Origin: CAZLPW01 sp964561495
GTDB lineage: Bacteria; Fidelibacterota; Marinisomatia; Marinisomatales; UBA1611
Length of the DNA stretch: 8,454 bases
NCBI GenBank assembly: GCA_964561495.1
Contig: CAZLPW010000084.1
Span: forward strand, 1-8,454
Direction: 5' to 3'
Part shown: in pieces, positions 1 to 7,457 of the stretch
Numbering within the stretch: the stretch's first letter is position 1
Layout of the letters: each line of letters begins with the position of its first letter
Program-made: the position numbers and the translations under genes
The notes under the pieces: model-generated
The model's input: the letters and a program-made list of their open reading frames with translations, nothing else
Databases searched by the model: none
Told to the model about the DNA's origin: nothing

Positions 1-741
1 AATAACAGCAGAATGACATATTGAATTATCATTATATACTACAATATTAGTTGTTGAAGAACCAATCTCAACTAGAGTTACACCTAATTCTTTTTCATCA
101 TTTGTTAAAGTTGTTAATCCAGCAGAGAACGGTTGAAAAACTAGACCTTCGACCTCTATTCCCAATTCTTCAACACAACTAATTAAATTATTCATTGGTG
201 TCGATGCTGCTGTTACTAAATGGACTCTTCCTTCAAGGCGCCTTCCAGTCATACCAACGGGATTTTTAATTTGTTCTATAGTATCTACTATGTATTCCTG
301 AGGTATCGTGTGAAGTATGTCCCTATCCATTGGTAAGGATATCGCTTGAGCTAGTTCTAAAACTTGATGAGTATCATTTAATTTGATAGTTCTTTCTGAT
401 ATTGCACCAAGGGCACCATTGCCTCTATTTAGTGCGATAGCAGCTTGAGTATTGATACTTTTTATATGATCTCCTGTTATGGATAAGATAGCTTTAGTTA
501 TTTTAATATCAGCCATTATTTCTGCTTCATTCATAGCTCTATCTATTTGTTCAATTAAAAGGTCTCTATTTATAATTGCACCTTTTCTTAATCCAGCAGA
601 TTTAACGGTACTTATTCCAAGCAATTTTAATTTATCTTCTTGATTAGATATTTTACCTATAACACAGCAGATTTTGCTTGAGCCAATATCAATTCCAACT
701 ATGATATTAGAATCTTGTCCATTATTTGTTATAGATTTCAT
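1..741 (-). CDS. ftsA: Cell division protein FtsA, actin-like FtsZ membrane tether (3' end cut by window)
   Basis: FtsA is a cytoplasmic actin/HSP70-fold ATPase that anchors FtsZ polymers to the membrane and recruits later divisome proteins. The frame is open from the ATG at 741 to the window edge, giving 247 residues of a family usually a little over 400 long. The phosphate-1 motif IVGIDIGSSK lies at residues 14-23. The FtsA-specific 1C region follows, with IPQEYIVD and NPVGMTGRRLEG near residues 150-175, and then VFQPFSAGL just before the second ATP-binding motif. That motif reads VEIGSSTTN (residues 224-232) where the family usually has DIGGGTTD, an unusual set of changes. The start overlaps the ftsQ stop as ATGA, which fixes it and suggests translational coupling. 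A GGAAAG about 11 nt upstream is too distant to be a convincing ribosome site. The missing part would hold the end of the second ATPase lobe and the C-terminal amphipathic helix. FtsA rather than MreB or DnaK follows from the 1C region and the position after ftsQ. Confidence 0.93.
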   Translation of the reverse strand, partial: MKSITNNGQDSNIIVGIDIGSSKICCVIGKISNQEDKLKLLGISTVKSAGLRKGAIINRDLLIEQIDRAMNEAEIMADIKITKAILSITGDHIKSINTQAAIALNRGNGALGAISERTIKLNDTHQVLELAQAISLPMDRDILHTIPQEYIVDTIEQIKNPVGMTGRRLEGRVHLVTAASTPMNNLISCVEELGIEVEGLVFQPFSAGLTTLTNDEKELGVTLVEIGSSTTNIVVYNDNSICHSAVI

Positions 742-1508
742 GAATTACGAGGCTTTCCAATAATTTGATTTTTATAACGCATATCTAAATATGAAAAATC
801 TGTTAGACGTTTATATGGATTTAAATTGATTTTAAATTCTTTAAGAATTTCAATTTTTTCCTTAAATCTTGTGTTTCCCATTAATATTTTTGTAGGTTCG
901 TCTAGTAGAATCAATTCAATATTTTCTCCTGATAATAGTCTTATTTCAGATAAATTATTATATAGAAATTGATAATTATTTTGAATTAGGCTAACCCACT
1001 CTATTGATTGCTTTGCTTTTACAGATAAAACTTTTTTTCCAATTGGATATAATTCCATTGCTGTATTGTAATTTGACATTACAGGCAATGAAAAATGGTT
1101 TGATTTATTTATATCTGGAAGTACGTACCCATTTTTATCAAGCATTACTATAGGGTCTGAATTCAAAATTGCTATAGGCTCGCGCTCTAAGATTTCTATC
1201 TTTATTGTATTTGGATAGCGATAACTTGCTCTAACTGCTTCTACATATGGATGTTTTTCTAATGAATCGATAATTTGTTTTAGATTCATTAGATTTAAGT
1301 TCAGTCCATTGATCTCTCCTAGAGCTTTCTTATAAATTGATTCGTTCAAAATTTTAGGTTTTGAAATTAAAACTTTGGTTATAGAAAGTTTTTGGTAATT
1401 CTGTGACCATTGAAATGCAATCATAAAGAGAGCAAAAAACATAAATAATACTAATGAGTATAGAAAAAGTTTATAATGATTAGTCTGTAAAATATTTTTA
1501 TGCTTCAT
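738..1508 (-). CDS. ftsQ: Cell division protein FtsQ (DivIB family), POTRA-domain divisome scaffold
   Basis: FtsQ is a bitopic inner-membrane protein that links early cytoplasmic and late periplasmic divisome proteins, through FtsB/FtsL in well-studied species. The 256-residue product has a short basic N-terminus (MKHKNILQTNHYK). One hydrophobic membrane segment at about residues 14-32 follows. The POTRA domain at about 43-111 includes VLISKPKILN, a HPYVEAVRASYRYPNTIKIEILEREPIA stretch (about 86-113) and the typical VMLDKNGYVLP step into the beta domain. Length and architecture match the family. Sequence conservation is low, as usual for FtsQ, so the call rests on POTRA features, topology and position between murB and ftsA. 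The start overlaps the murB stop by 11 nt, and its last codons overlap the ftsA start as ATGA. No Shine-Dalgarno-like sequence is visible before the ATG, so reinitiation after murB is likely. Confidence 0.9.
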   Translation of the reverse strand: MKHKNILQTNHYKLFLYSLVLFMFFALFMIAFQWSQNYQKLSITKVLISKPKILNESIYKKALGEINGLNLNLMNLKQIIDSLEKHPYVEAVRASYRYPNTIKIEILEREPIAILNSDPIVMLDKNGYVLPDINKSNHFSLPVMSNYNTAMELYPIGKKVLSVKAKQSIEWVSLIQNNYQFLYNNLSEIRLLSGENIELILLDEPTKILMGNTRFKEKIEILKEFKINLNPYKRLTDFSYLDMRYKNQIIGKPRNS

Positions 1509-2427
1509 AATGGTTTAAATCAGATTTTTTAAATCCAATAGTCTTAATCTCAAGGTCTAATTTTATTCCAAATTTTTTAAACACTTCTAACCGAGCCAAT
1601 CGAATTAATTCTATAATATCATTCGCTTTGGCTCTTCCATGGTTGATAAAAAAATTCGCATGATGATTTGAAATTTCAGCGTCTCCAACTCTAGTCCCTT
1701 TTAGACCTGCTTTATCAATTAAATATCCCGCTGGATATTTAGTTGGATTTTTAAATACACTTCCCGCTGATCTAAATCGAAGTGGTTGGGATGACTTTCT
1801 TCCTTTACTAGCTTTAATCCGATTTTTTTGAATTTCTTCGGAATAACCTATCGGGAATTCAAATGAAGCTTGCAAAATAAATTCATCTCTTCTAAAAGTT
1901 GAAAAACGATAAGAAAAATCAATTTCTGAATTATTTAAAGTATGGACATCTCCGTTCATTTTCATTACATCTACCGATAAAATATAATTAGATATTTCAT
2001 GTCCAAATGCTCCTGCATTCATAACTAAAGCTCCGCCCAATGTCCCAGGTACACCAACTAGACTTTCTAAACCAGTCAAATTCTTTTTAATGCATTCTTT
2101 AACTAACTTTCCAAGCATTACTCCAGATTCAGCTATTACTTTATTTTTATTGAAAAATAAATTTTTCAATACTTTATTTGGTGTAATAACTACCCCATCA
2201 AATCCATTATCGGATACTAATAAATTTGATCCAGAACCAATAAAATATGTGGATATTTGATTTATATTACAAAAAGATAGAATTTTACTAAGTTCTTCTT
2301 TATCTTTTGGAACAATGAATGCTTTAGCTGGTCCACCTATACCATAAGAAGTATGTTTTTTCATCGGCTCATTTTCTAAAAATGTTCCATTGACAATGTT
2401 TTTCAATTTCCCCATATCAGCCAACAT
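1498..2427 (-). CDS. murB: UDP-N-acetylenolpyruvoylglucosamine reductase MurB, type II
   Basis: MurB reduces UDP-GlcNAc-enolpyruvate to UDP-MurNAc with NADPH and bound FAD in the cytoplasm, the second committed step of peptidoglycan precursor synthesis. The 309-residue product has HTSYGIGGPA (25-34) and the FAD-binding YFIGSGSNLLVSDNGF (61-76). It also has GLESLVGVPGTLGGALVMNAG (119-139), which is conserved FAD-site sequence. Arg174 in FSYRFS, the catalytic serine at residue 223 in SAGSVFKNP, and Glu293 in LEIKTIG fit the known catalytic set. The compact C-terminus without the extra E. coli-type loop indicates a type II enzyme. I chose the ATG at 2427 because an AGGA lies 4 nt upstream (2432-2435) and the reading overlaps the murC stop by 11 nt; an in-frame ATG at 2415 is the alternative. 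The stop is TAA, inside the first codons of ftsQ. No ddl gene follows, unlike the enterobacterial cluster. Confidence 0.96.
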   Translation of the reverse strand: MLADMGKLKNIVNGTFLENEPMKKHTSYGIGGPAKAFIVPKDKEELSKILSFCNINQISTYFIGSGSNLLVSDNGFDGVVITPNKVLKNLFFNKNKVIAESGVMLGKLVKECIKKNLTGLESLVGVPGTLGGALVMNAGAFGHEISNYILSVDVMKMNGDVHTLNNSEIDFSYRFSTFRRDEFILQASFEFPIGYSEEIQKNRIKASKGRKSSQPLRFRSAGSVFKNPTKYPAGYLIDKAGLKGTRVGDAEISNHHANFFINHGRAKANDIIELIRLARLEVFKKFGIKLDLEIKTIGFKKSDLNHYEA

Positions 2428-2431
2428 TTAA

Positions 2432-2435
2432 TCCT
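2432..2435 (-). promoter_or_regulatory. Putative Shine-Dalgarno AGGA for murB
   Basis: AGGA stands 4 nt before the ATG at 2427, inside the last codons of murC. It is the best-placed ribosome-site candidate in the window and supports that start over the ATG at 2415. The spacing is slightly short and the motif is only 4 nt, so it is moderate evidence. A ribosome site of its own could let murB be translated even if ribosomes stop early in murC. Confidence 0.45.
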
Positions 2436-2689
2436 AGTTCAAATGATGATAAATGGTGTGCATAGGACTCACTATACCTCCAGATATTGCCTGCCCCCAT
2501 AGTCAAGATCATATCATCAGGCTTAACAATTTTATCTAAAAATGTTGAAAGGCCATCTAAATCTTTTATGTATTCACATTTATTTTGTCCAATTTTTAAA
2601 CATTGATTAAATATCAGTGCGCTCGTTACCCCAGGAATTTTTTCTTCTCGCGCAGGATAAATTTCAGTTATAATAATATAATCTGCGCC

Positions 2690-2692
2690 TTA
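2690..2692 (-). other. In-frame TAA within murC (codon 376)
   Basis: The codon follows FASAL and precedes GADYIIITEIYPARE. In MurC homologues this is a continuous stretch leading into the conserved IYPARE motif, and the interrupted position is a variable, usually polar or small residue. One substitution from AAA, CAA, GAA, TCA, TTA, TAT or TAC would give TAA. The following base is G. No start codon with a ribosome site lies close downstream; the next ATGs in frame are deep in the conserved domain. Confidence 0.95.
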
Positions 2693-3813
2693 CAATGCAC
2701 TAGCAAATTCTCTATAAAATGCCTTTGTTCTCGAATATAAATGAGGTTGAAAAACGGCAATTATTCTTTTGTTCCATCCATTTTTTGCTGCTGTTATCGT
2801 TGCTTTGATTTCTGAAGGGTGATGAGCATAATCATCAACAACCATTACTTTGTTTTCTGTATTTTTAATTTCAAAGCGTCGACGGACGCCGTTAAATTTT
2901 TTCAATCCATTTTTTATAATAGAAAAATTAAGGCCCATTTCTATTCCTATTACGACGGCAGCTAAAGAGTTAAGAACATTATGTTCGCCTGGAACATTTA
3001 GTTCAATATCTCCTAGGTTTTCCTCCGCACGAAAAACAGAGTATGTGGTTTTATTTTCATTAAATCGTAGGTTTTTCGCTCGGTAGGCCGCATCCCTAGA
3101 CCGTCCATAAGTAGTCATGGGCCTTTCAATTTTTGATATAATATCTTTGACTCCAGGTGAATCAATACATAAAATACATTCACCGTAAAATGGTATAGAT
3201 TTACAAAATTTTAAAAATGCGTTCTGATAATCATTTAAATCTTTATAGCAGTCAACGTGCTCAAGTTCAATATTAGTAATCAATCCGATTGTTGGCTTTA
3301 AAGATAAGAAACTTTTATCAAATTCATCAGCCTCTACAACAATTGTTTCTCCAGAACCTAATTTAGAATTAGTATTTAAATTTTTTACTAATCCACCTAT
3401 AACCAAAGTTGGATCAATCTTTCCTTCAGAAAGAACAGACCCGATCATAGATGAAGTACTAGTTTTTCCATGAGTTCCACCAACTGCAATGCTTGTTTTT
3501 TTAAATGTGATTAATTCCCCAAGCATTTCTGCACGCTTAATTATTGGAATATCCATTTGTCTTGCTTTTATTATTTCGGGATTTTCTATTGAAACAGCGC
3601 TGGAATAAACCAATACATCAGCGGATCCTAAATTTTCAGGTTTATGACCGATTTTTATTTTAACTCCAAGATCAATTAATCTTTTTATATTTCTAGATTT
3701 ATTAATATCAGACCCTGTTATTTTGAATCCCAAATTTTTTAATAACTCGGCTATACCGCTCATTCCTATCCCGCCAATTCCAACAAAGTGTATTCTGTTT
3801 ATTTTCCTGAAAG

Positions 3814-4914
3814 TCATGATACCAAAGAAAAAATTTGATCTACAATTAAATTTGTTGCGTTTGGTTGCCCTAATCGTTTTGACGCCTTTGACATTTTTTC
3901 AATTTCATCCTCATTATTTATCAAGCTCATAATCAAATCAAAAAGATCGTTGACCTTTAAATATTTTTCAAATAGTATTCGAGAAGCTCCAGCATTGACA
4001 AGAGCTTCAGCATTTTTTGTTTGATGGTTACCAGCCGCATGTGGGTATGGTATTAATATACTAGGCTTACCGCATACAGTAATTTCAGCTAGTGTTAATG
4101 CTCCACTTCTGCAGACTACCAGGTCCGCTAGGGCATAAGCATTTGCCATATTATTAATAAAGGGCGTTACATGAATATTATTATTGTTATATTTTTAATA
4201 TTTGCGGTATTCCAAATCCCCAGTTTGCCATATGATTTGTATATTAATATTTAAAAATTCTTTTACTATTTTCCCCATCATTTTATTTAAATAGGCAGAT
4301 CCTTGGCTACCTCCAAATAAAAAAATAGTTTTTTTATTTGGTTCTAGATTAAAGGATGATTTGGCATTGGATCTTATGCCATTTGCTATACCTTTTCTAA
4401 CTGGGTTTCCTGTCAAAACTGTATTGGTATTTAAATGATTATTTGTTGATTTAAAACCAACACAAACTATTTTTGCTTTTTCTGAAAACCATCGAGTAGT
4501 AATGCCAGGATAAGAATTTTGTTCTTGAAGAATTATTGAAATATTCTTATAACTTTTTATTCCTAGATAAAGTGGTAGAGCCGATGCATATCCACCAGTT
4601 CCAATAATAATATCAGGCTTAAAATCATTAAATAAATTTTTTAATTTTTTTATTGATCTAATTATCCTAATTGGCAATAATATATTTTTCCCGATACTTT
4701 CAAAATTCATTCCACGTTGGTAGCCTCGAATAGGCAATAGAGTGTGCCATACATCTTTAACTGGGAAAACCTTTGATTCTAAACCGAAATTTGAACCAAC
4801 ATAGTGAATATTAATATTTGGTTCTCTATGAGAAATCTCATCGCCAATAGCTAAGGCAGGGAATAAATGCCCACCCGTTCCACCTCCAGCTATCAAAATA
4901 TTTTTATTTCTCAT
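3814..4914 (-). pseudogene. murG: UDP-GlcNAc:lipid I GlcNAc transferase MurG, interrupted by one in-frame TAA
   Basis: MurG is a peripheral inner-membrane GT-B glycosyltransferase that adds GlcNAc to lipid I to make lipid II. Read through, the frame spans 366 codons, close to the usual 355-370. The N-terminal domain has GGGTGGHLFPALA (10-22), GYQRGM (64-69), IIGTGGYAS (103-111) and QEQNSYPG (130-137). The C-terminal Rossmann domain has TGNPVRKGI (168-176), LFGGSQGS (199-206) and WQTGDLEYRKY (229-239), then a TAA at codon 240. The same frame resumes with KYNNNNIHVTPFINNM and continues through ADLVVCRSGALTLAE, the UDP-GlcNAc-binding region, to a TGA at 3814-3816. The stop splits the donor-binding domain, so a 239-residue product should be inactive. 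An in-frame ATG (codon 256, 4149) follows but has no ribosome site and would start mid-domain. The gene start overlaps the ftsW stop by 11 nt; a GGAG lies 11 nt upstream. Its end overlaps murC as ATGA. Confidence 0.9.
4195..4197 (-). other. In-frame TAA within murG (codon 240)
   Basis: The context reads Arg-Lys-Tyr, stop, Lys-Tyr-Asn-Asn-Asn-Asn-Ile-His-Val-Thr-Pro-Phe. Upstream and downstream parts are in the same frame (720 nt to the stop, then 15 further codons to the ATG at 4149), so this is a nonsense codon and not a frameshift. The position falls in the variable, hydrophilic linker between the QTG motif and the V-x-P-F-I motif. Lys or Gln would fit naturally there, one base away from TAA. 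The following bases are AAATAT. Confidence 0.95.
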
Positions 4915-6085
4915 TTACAATTGGGCTCCAACCCCAGTTTGTGCCTAAAGTCTTTTTTGATTGTGAAATGTTTAATAGAATACCGATAAGAATCATATTT
5001 ATTACCATACTCGAGCCGCCGTAGCTAACAAGAGGCATCGGTAAACCTGTAACTGGCAAAATACCTGTAACAACTCCCACATTAATAAATGCATACAGAA
5101 TGAAATTAAATGATATTCCCACAGCTAATAATACTCCGAATTGGTCTGTGCAATTTCGAGCAACTTTAAGCCCACGGAAAAAAATTAATAAGAAAAGGGT
5201 TATCAAGGGCAAGGTGCCAAGAATTAAGCCAAGTTCTTCACCAATAATTGCAAAAATAAAATCTGTGTGGGGTGTGGGTAACAATCGATTTTTTTCTATA
5301 CTATTTCCTAGACCAACGCCAAAAATCCCTCCATTTCCAAGGCTAATTAAAGATTGTTGTGCCTGGTATCCTAAATCCTCTGCGATTTTAATACCAAAAG
5401 AAGATGTTAACCACTTAGGCAAATAATATATCAAACGCTCTCTTCTATATCCTCGCAGTAACAAAATAGGGAGTCCTACCAATAATGTGAATAAACCGAC
5501 TAAGGATAATTGTGTTAAATTAGCACCGCCAATAAAAAGGATAGCTATACCAATTACTCCAATCATAAATGCAGTACTAAAATCAGGTTGGATAATTATT
5601 AATGCCATGATTATCGATAGAATTACTATTGCAGGAAGTAGTCCAGTTTTAAAATTTTGCAATCTTCCCATCTGTTTTTCAACATAATATGACATAAAGA
5701 TCAAAACTGAAAACCTAGCGATATCAGATGTTTGTAATGAAAAAGGGCCAAAATACATCCATCTTGCAGGTTTGTTCCAACTATATCCTTTTGCTAAAAC
5801 CATAATTTTTGTAGCAATAAGAATGATAATTGTGAAAAAAATTAAATAAGGCGCAGTTTGCTTTAGACTTCTGTAATCGATATTAAGAAATATAAAGAAG
5901 AAAAATAGTCCTACTATTAATCTTTTTAGATGCCCTTTAAGGTATAGCATATCTGTTTTACCATTTGAATTGGAAAAAGATTCATACCAACTAGCACTAT
6001 ATAGCATTATAATTCCTAATATACCAAGCAGAAAAAAATACAATAATAAATGGCGGTCATATTTTTGGATTATTACGTTAAGCAT
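4904..6085 (-). CDS. ftsW: Septal peptidoglycan polymerase FtsW (SEDS family)
   Basis: FtsW is the SEDS-family membrane glycosyltransferase that polymerises lipid II into septal glycan, together with its class B penicillin-binding protein partner FtsI. The 393-residue product is very hydrophobic, with about ten membrane segments spread from residue 12 to 373. SEDS hallmarks are visible: KPARWMYFG (105-113) with the conserved Trp109, QPDFSTA (166-172), and YRRERL (213-218). The large loop segment ISLGNGGIFGVGLGNS (247-262) comes next, followed by PTPHTDFIFAIIGEELG (270-286). The Asp275 in the last motif aligns with the putative catalytic aspartate of FtsW/RodA. Near the C-terminus is GLPMPLVSYGGSS (347-359). 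It lies in the canonical FtsW place between murD and murG, which favours FtsW over RodA. The ATG overlaps the murD TAA by 8 nt, and no ribosome site is seen upstream. The TAA stop lies 11 nt inside murG and follows a short polar tail, so this TAA appears to be a true terminator. Confidence 0.96.
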   Translation of the reverse strand: MLNVIIQKYDRHLLLYFFLLGILGIIMLYSASWYESFSNSNGKTDMLYLKGHLKRLIVGLFFFFIFLNIDYRSLKQTAPYLIFFTIIILIATKIMVLAKGYSWNKPARWMYFGPFSLQTSDIARFSVLIFMSYYVEKQMGRLQNFKTGLLPAIVILSIIMALIIIQPDFSTAFMIGVIGIAILFIGGANLTQLSLVGLFTLLVGLPILLLRGYRRERLIYYLPKWLTSSFGIKIAEDLGYQAQQSLISLGNGGIFGVGLGNSIEKNRLLPTPHTDFIFAIIGEELGLILGTLPLITLFLLIFFRGLKVARNCTDQFGVLLAVGISFNFILYAFINVGVVTGILPVTGLPMPLVSYGGSSMVINMILIGILLNISQSKKTLGTNWGWSPIVNEK

Positions 6086-7457
6086 AATTATTAGTAACTA
6101 ATTTTTTAAATAAATTGCCACGCTCTTCAAAATTTTTAAATTGATCAAAACTAGCGCAACCCGGAGACAGAAGAATAGCATCTCCGGGTGTAGCTATTGA
6201 CTGGGCAGATTCTACTGCAGAGTTAAGATCAACTTTCTTAATTGATCTTACCGCATCCCCTATAGCAGATAAAATCTCCCCAGCGGCATCTCCATATGTT
6301 ATTATGACTTTGACATGACATGATCGTATATATGGTAGAATTAACCGAAAATCTGCGCCTTTATTTATGCCACCCATTAGAAGCACTATAGGCCTTTTTA
6401 TACTTTTTAATGCGACTATAACCGAATCTAGATTTGTTGCTTTTGAATCATTTATATATATTATATCTTTTTTAATTGATACTGTTTCTAATCTATGCGC
6501 CACACCAATAAAGGATTTTAAAATACTGGCGATTTTTTTATTTGACACTTTTAATAATTTTGCTACTGTAGCAGCAGCTAAAAGATTTGATAAATTGTGC
6601 TCACCAGATATTGCAATATCTTTCTTACTAATTAAAATATTTCCATCTGAATCTTTTATTTTCGTTCCGTTAACACAAATTGTAGTATTAGGAATAGAAA
6701 CACTAAATGGGAATTGTTTTGAACTATGATTTTTAAAACTGTTTTTTAATTTATTATCATCAATATTGTATACTATAGAGTCATCTTTTTTTAAATTTTT
6801 AGCCATATTTAGTTTCATTTTTATATATTTTTCAATAGTCCCATGTCTATTTAAATGATCAGGCGAAATATTTAGGAACACGCAAATATTTGGTTTGAAA
6901 TGCACAATTGTTTCCATCTGAAAACTTGAAATTTCTAATATATGGATATTGTTTTGATTTTTTTGATTTATCTCATCCAATACATTTGAAGAAAAGGGTG
7001 TGCCAACATTTCCACCTAGCATTGCTCTGAAACGTCTAGTTTGACACATTTCATATAATGCATTTACGGTAGTTGTTTTCCCGTTAGACCCCGTTACAGC
7101 AATGATTGGTGAATTTGTAAACCAGCTTGCAAATTCAATTTCACCTACAATTGGAATATTTAATTTTTTTGCTTTTTTTACAATCTTTGAATTCTTATCT
7201 ATTCCAGGAGAAACTACCCAAAGATTTGAATCATAAATCGCGGTTGAGTGATGACCTGTTTCGACATTAATTCCTTTAGAAAGCATTTCATCCGCATTTT
7301 TATTTATATCAATACTATCATTAAAATCACTTATTTTAACCTGAGCACCTAAGAAATGTGCTAATTGGGCTGCGGAAGTTCCACTTTTACCCAAACCAAT
7401 TATAGATATAGGCTCATCTACTATATTTATATTTTCTTTTTTTGTTATATCTATCAT
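6078..7457 (-). CDS. murD: UDP-N-acetylmuramoylalanine--D-glutamate ligase MurD
   Basis: MurD adds D-glutamate to UDP-MurNAc-L-Ala using ATP in the cytoplasm. With the start chosen here the product has 459 residues, normal for the family. Visible landmarks are IIGLGKSGTSAAQLA (19-33) in the N-terminal UDP-binding domain, VVSPGID (81-87), and the ATP-binding TGSNGKTTT (122-130). LEISSFQME (174-182) and NISPDHLNRHG (196-206) follow, with Lys215 in YIKMKL matching the carbamylated lysine of E. coli MurD. Further on are GEHNLSN, INDSKATN, GGINKGADF and LSPGCASFDQFKNFEERG near the C-terminus. A longer reading from an ATG at 7511 is possible. I prefer 7457 because it forms an ATGA overlap with the mraY stop and puts the conserved glycine loop at the usual distance from the N-terminus; the extra 18 residues look like translated mraY sequence. 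No clear Shine-Dalgarno is present, so coupling to mraY is likely. The TAA stop overlaps ftsW. Confidence 0.96.
   Translation of the reverse strand: MIDITKKENINIVDEPISIIGLGKSGTSAAQLAHFLGAQVKISDFNDSIDINKNADEMLSKGINVETGHHSTAIYDSNLWVVSPGIDKNSKIVKKAKKLNIPIVGEIEFASWFTNSPIIAVTGSNGKTTTVNALYEMCQTRRFRAMLGGNVGTPFSSNVLDEINQKNQNNIHILEISSFQMETIVHFKPNICVFLNISPDHLNRHGTIEKYIKMKLNMAKNLKKDDSIVYNIDDNKLKNSFKNHSSKQFPFSVSIPNTTICVNGTKIKDSDGNILISKKDIAISGEHNLSNLLAAATVAKLLKVSNKKIASILKSFIGVAHRLETVSIKKDIIYINDSKATNLDSVIVALKSIKRPIVLLMGGINKGADFRLILPYIRSCHVKVIITYGDAAGEILSAIGDAVRSIKKVDLNSAVESAQSIATPGDAILLSPGCASFDQFKNFEERGNLFKKLVTNNYA

Larger units (their letters stand above)
2417..3817 (-). pseudogene. murC: UDP-N-acetylmuramate--L-alanine ligase MurC, interrupted by one in-frame TAA
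   Basis: MurC ligates L-alanine to UDP-MurNAc using ATP, the first Mur ligase step. Read straight through, the frame spans 466 codons, the normal family length. It has the N-terminal HFVGIGGIGMSGIAE (10-24), the P-loop GGTHGKTST (113-121), TNIELEHVDCY (181-191) and PGEHNVLNSLAA (276-287). RRRFEI (312-317), DDYAHHPSEI (328-337) and FQPHLYSRT (356-364) follow. Codon 376 is TAA (2690-2692). The same frame then continues with GADYIIITEIYPAREE, KIPGVTS and ILTMGAGNIWRYSE, the standard MurC C-terminal domain, to a TGA at 2417-2419 that overlaps murB. No base is gained or lost. The ATG overlaps the murG TGA as ATGA; no Shine-Dalgarno is visible. A protein ending at residue 375 would lack about 90 conserved residues and would probably be inactive. 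I mark it as interrupted, but sequencing error, a fresh mutation, suppression or UAA recoding are all possible. The assignment to MurC is nearly certain; the functional state is not. Confidence 0.9.

Noticed and set aside
2428..2689. A possible intergenic region or small unknown gene between murC and murB
   Set aside because: Reading the murC frame past the TAA gives the standard MurC C-terminal domain, so it is part of murC.
2850..3086. Plus-strand open frame opposite murC
   Set aside because: It is antisense to conserved MurC sequence, shows no recognisable domain and has a composition expected from the complement of a coding strand.
3723..3932. Plus-strand open frame opposite the murG/murC junction
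   Set aside because: It spans the ends of two real genes on the other strand and has no family signature.
3814..4149. A separate small glycosyltransferase gene starting at 4149
   Set aside because: It is in frame with murG, starts mid-domain, has no ribosome site and encodes exactly the missing MurG C-terminus.
4140..4200. Frameshift in murG near the AT-rich run
   Set aside because: Codon counting shows both halves in the same frame; the only lesion is the TAA.
5100..5687. Two plus-strand open frames opposite ftsW (5100-5426 and 5487-5687)
   Set aside because: They mirror membrane-segment codons of FtsW; no motif or ribosome site supports them.
6367..6729. Plus-strand open frame of 120 codons opposite murD
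   Set aside because: It is antisense to conserved MurD motifs and has no recognisable product.
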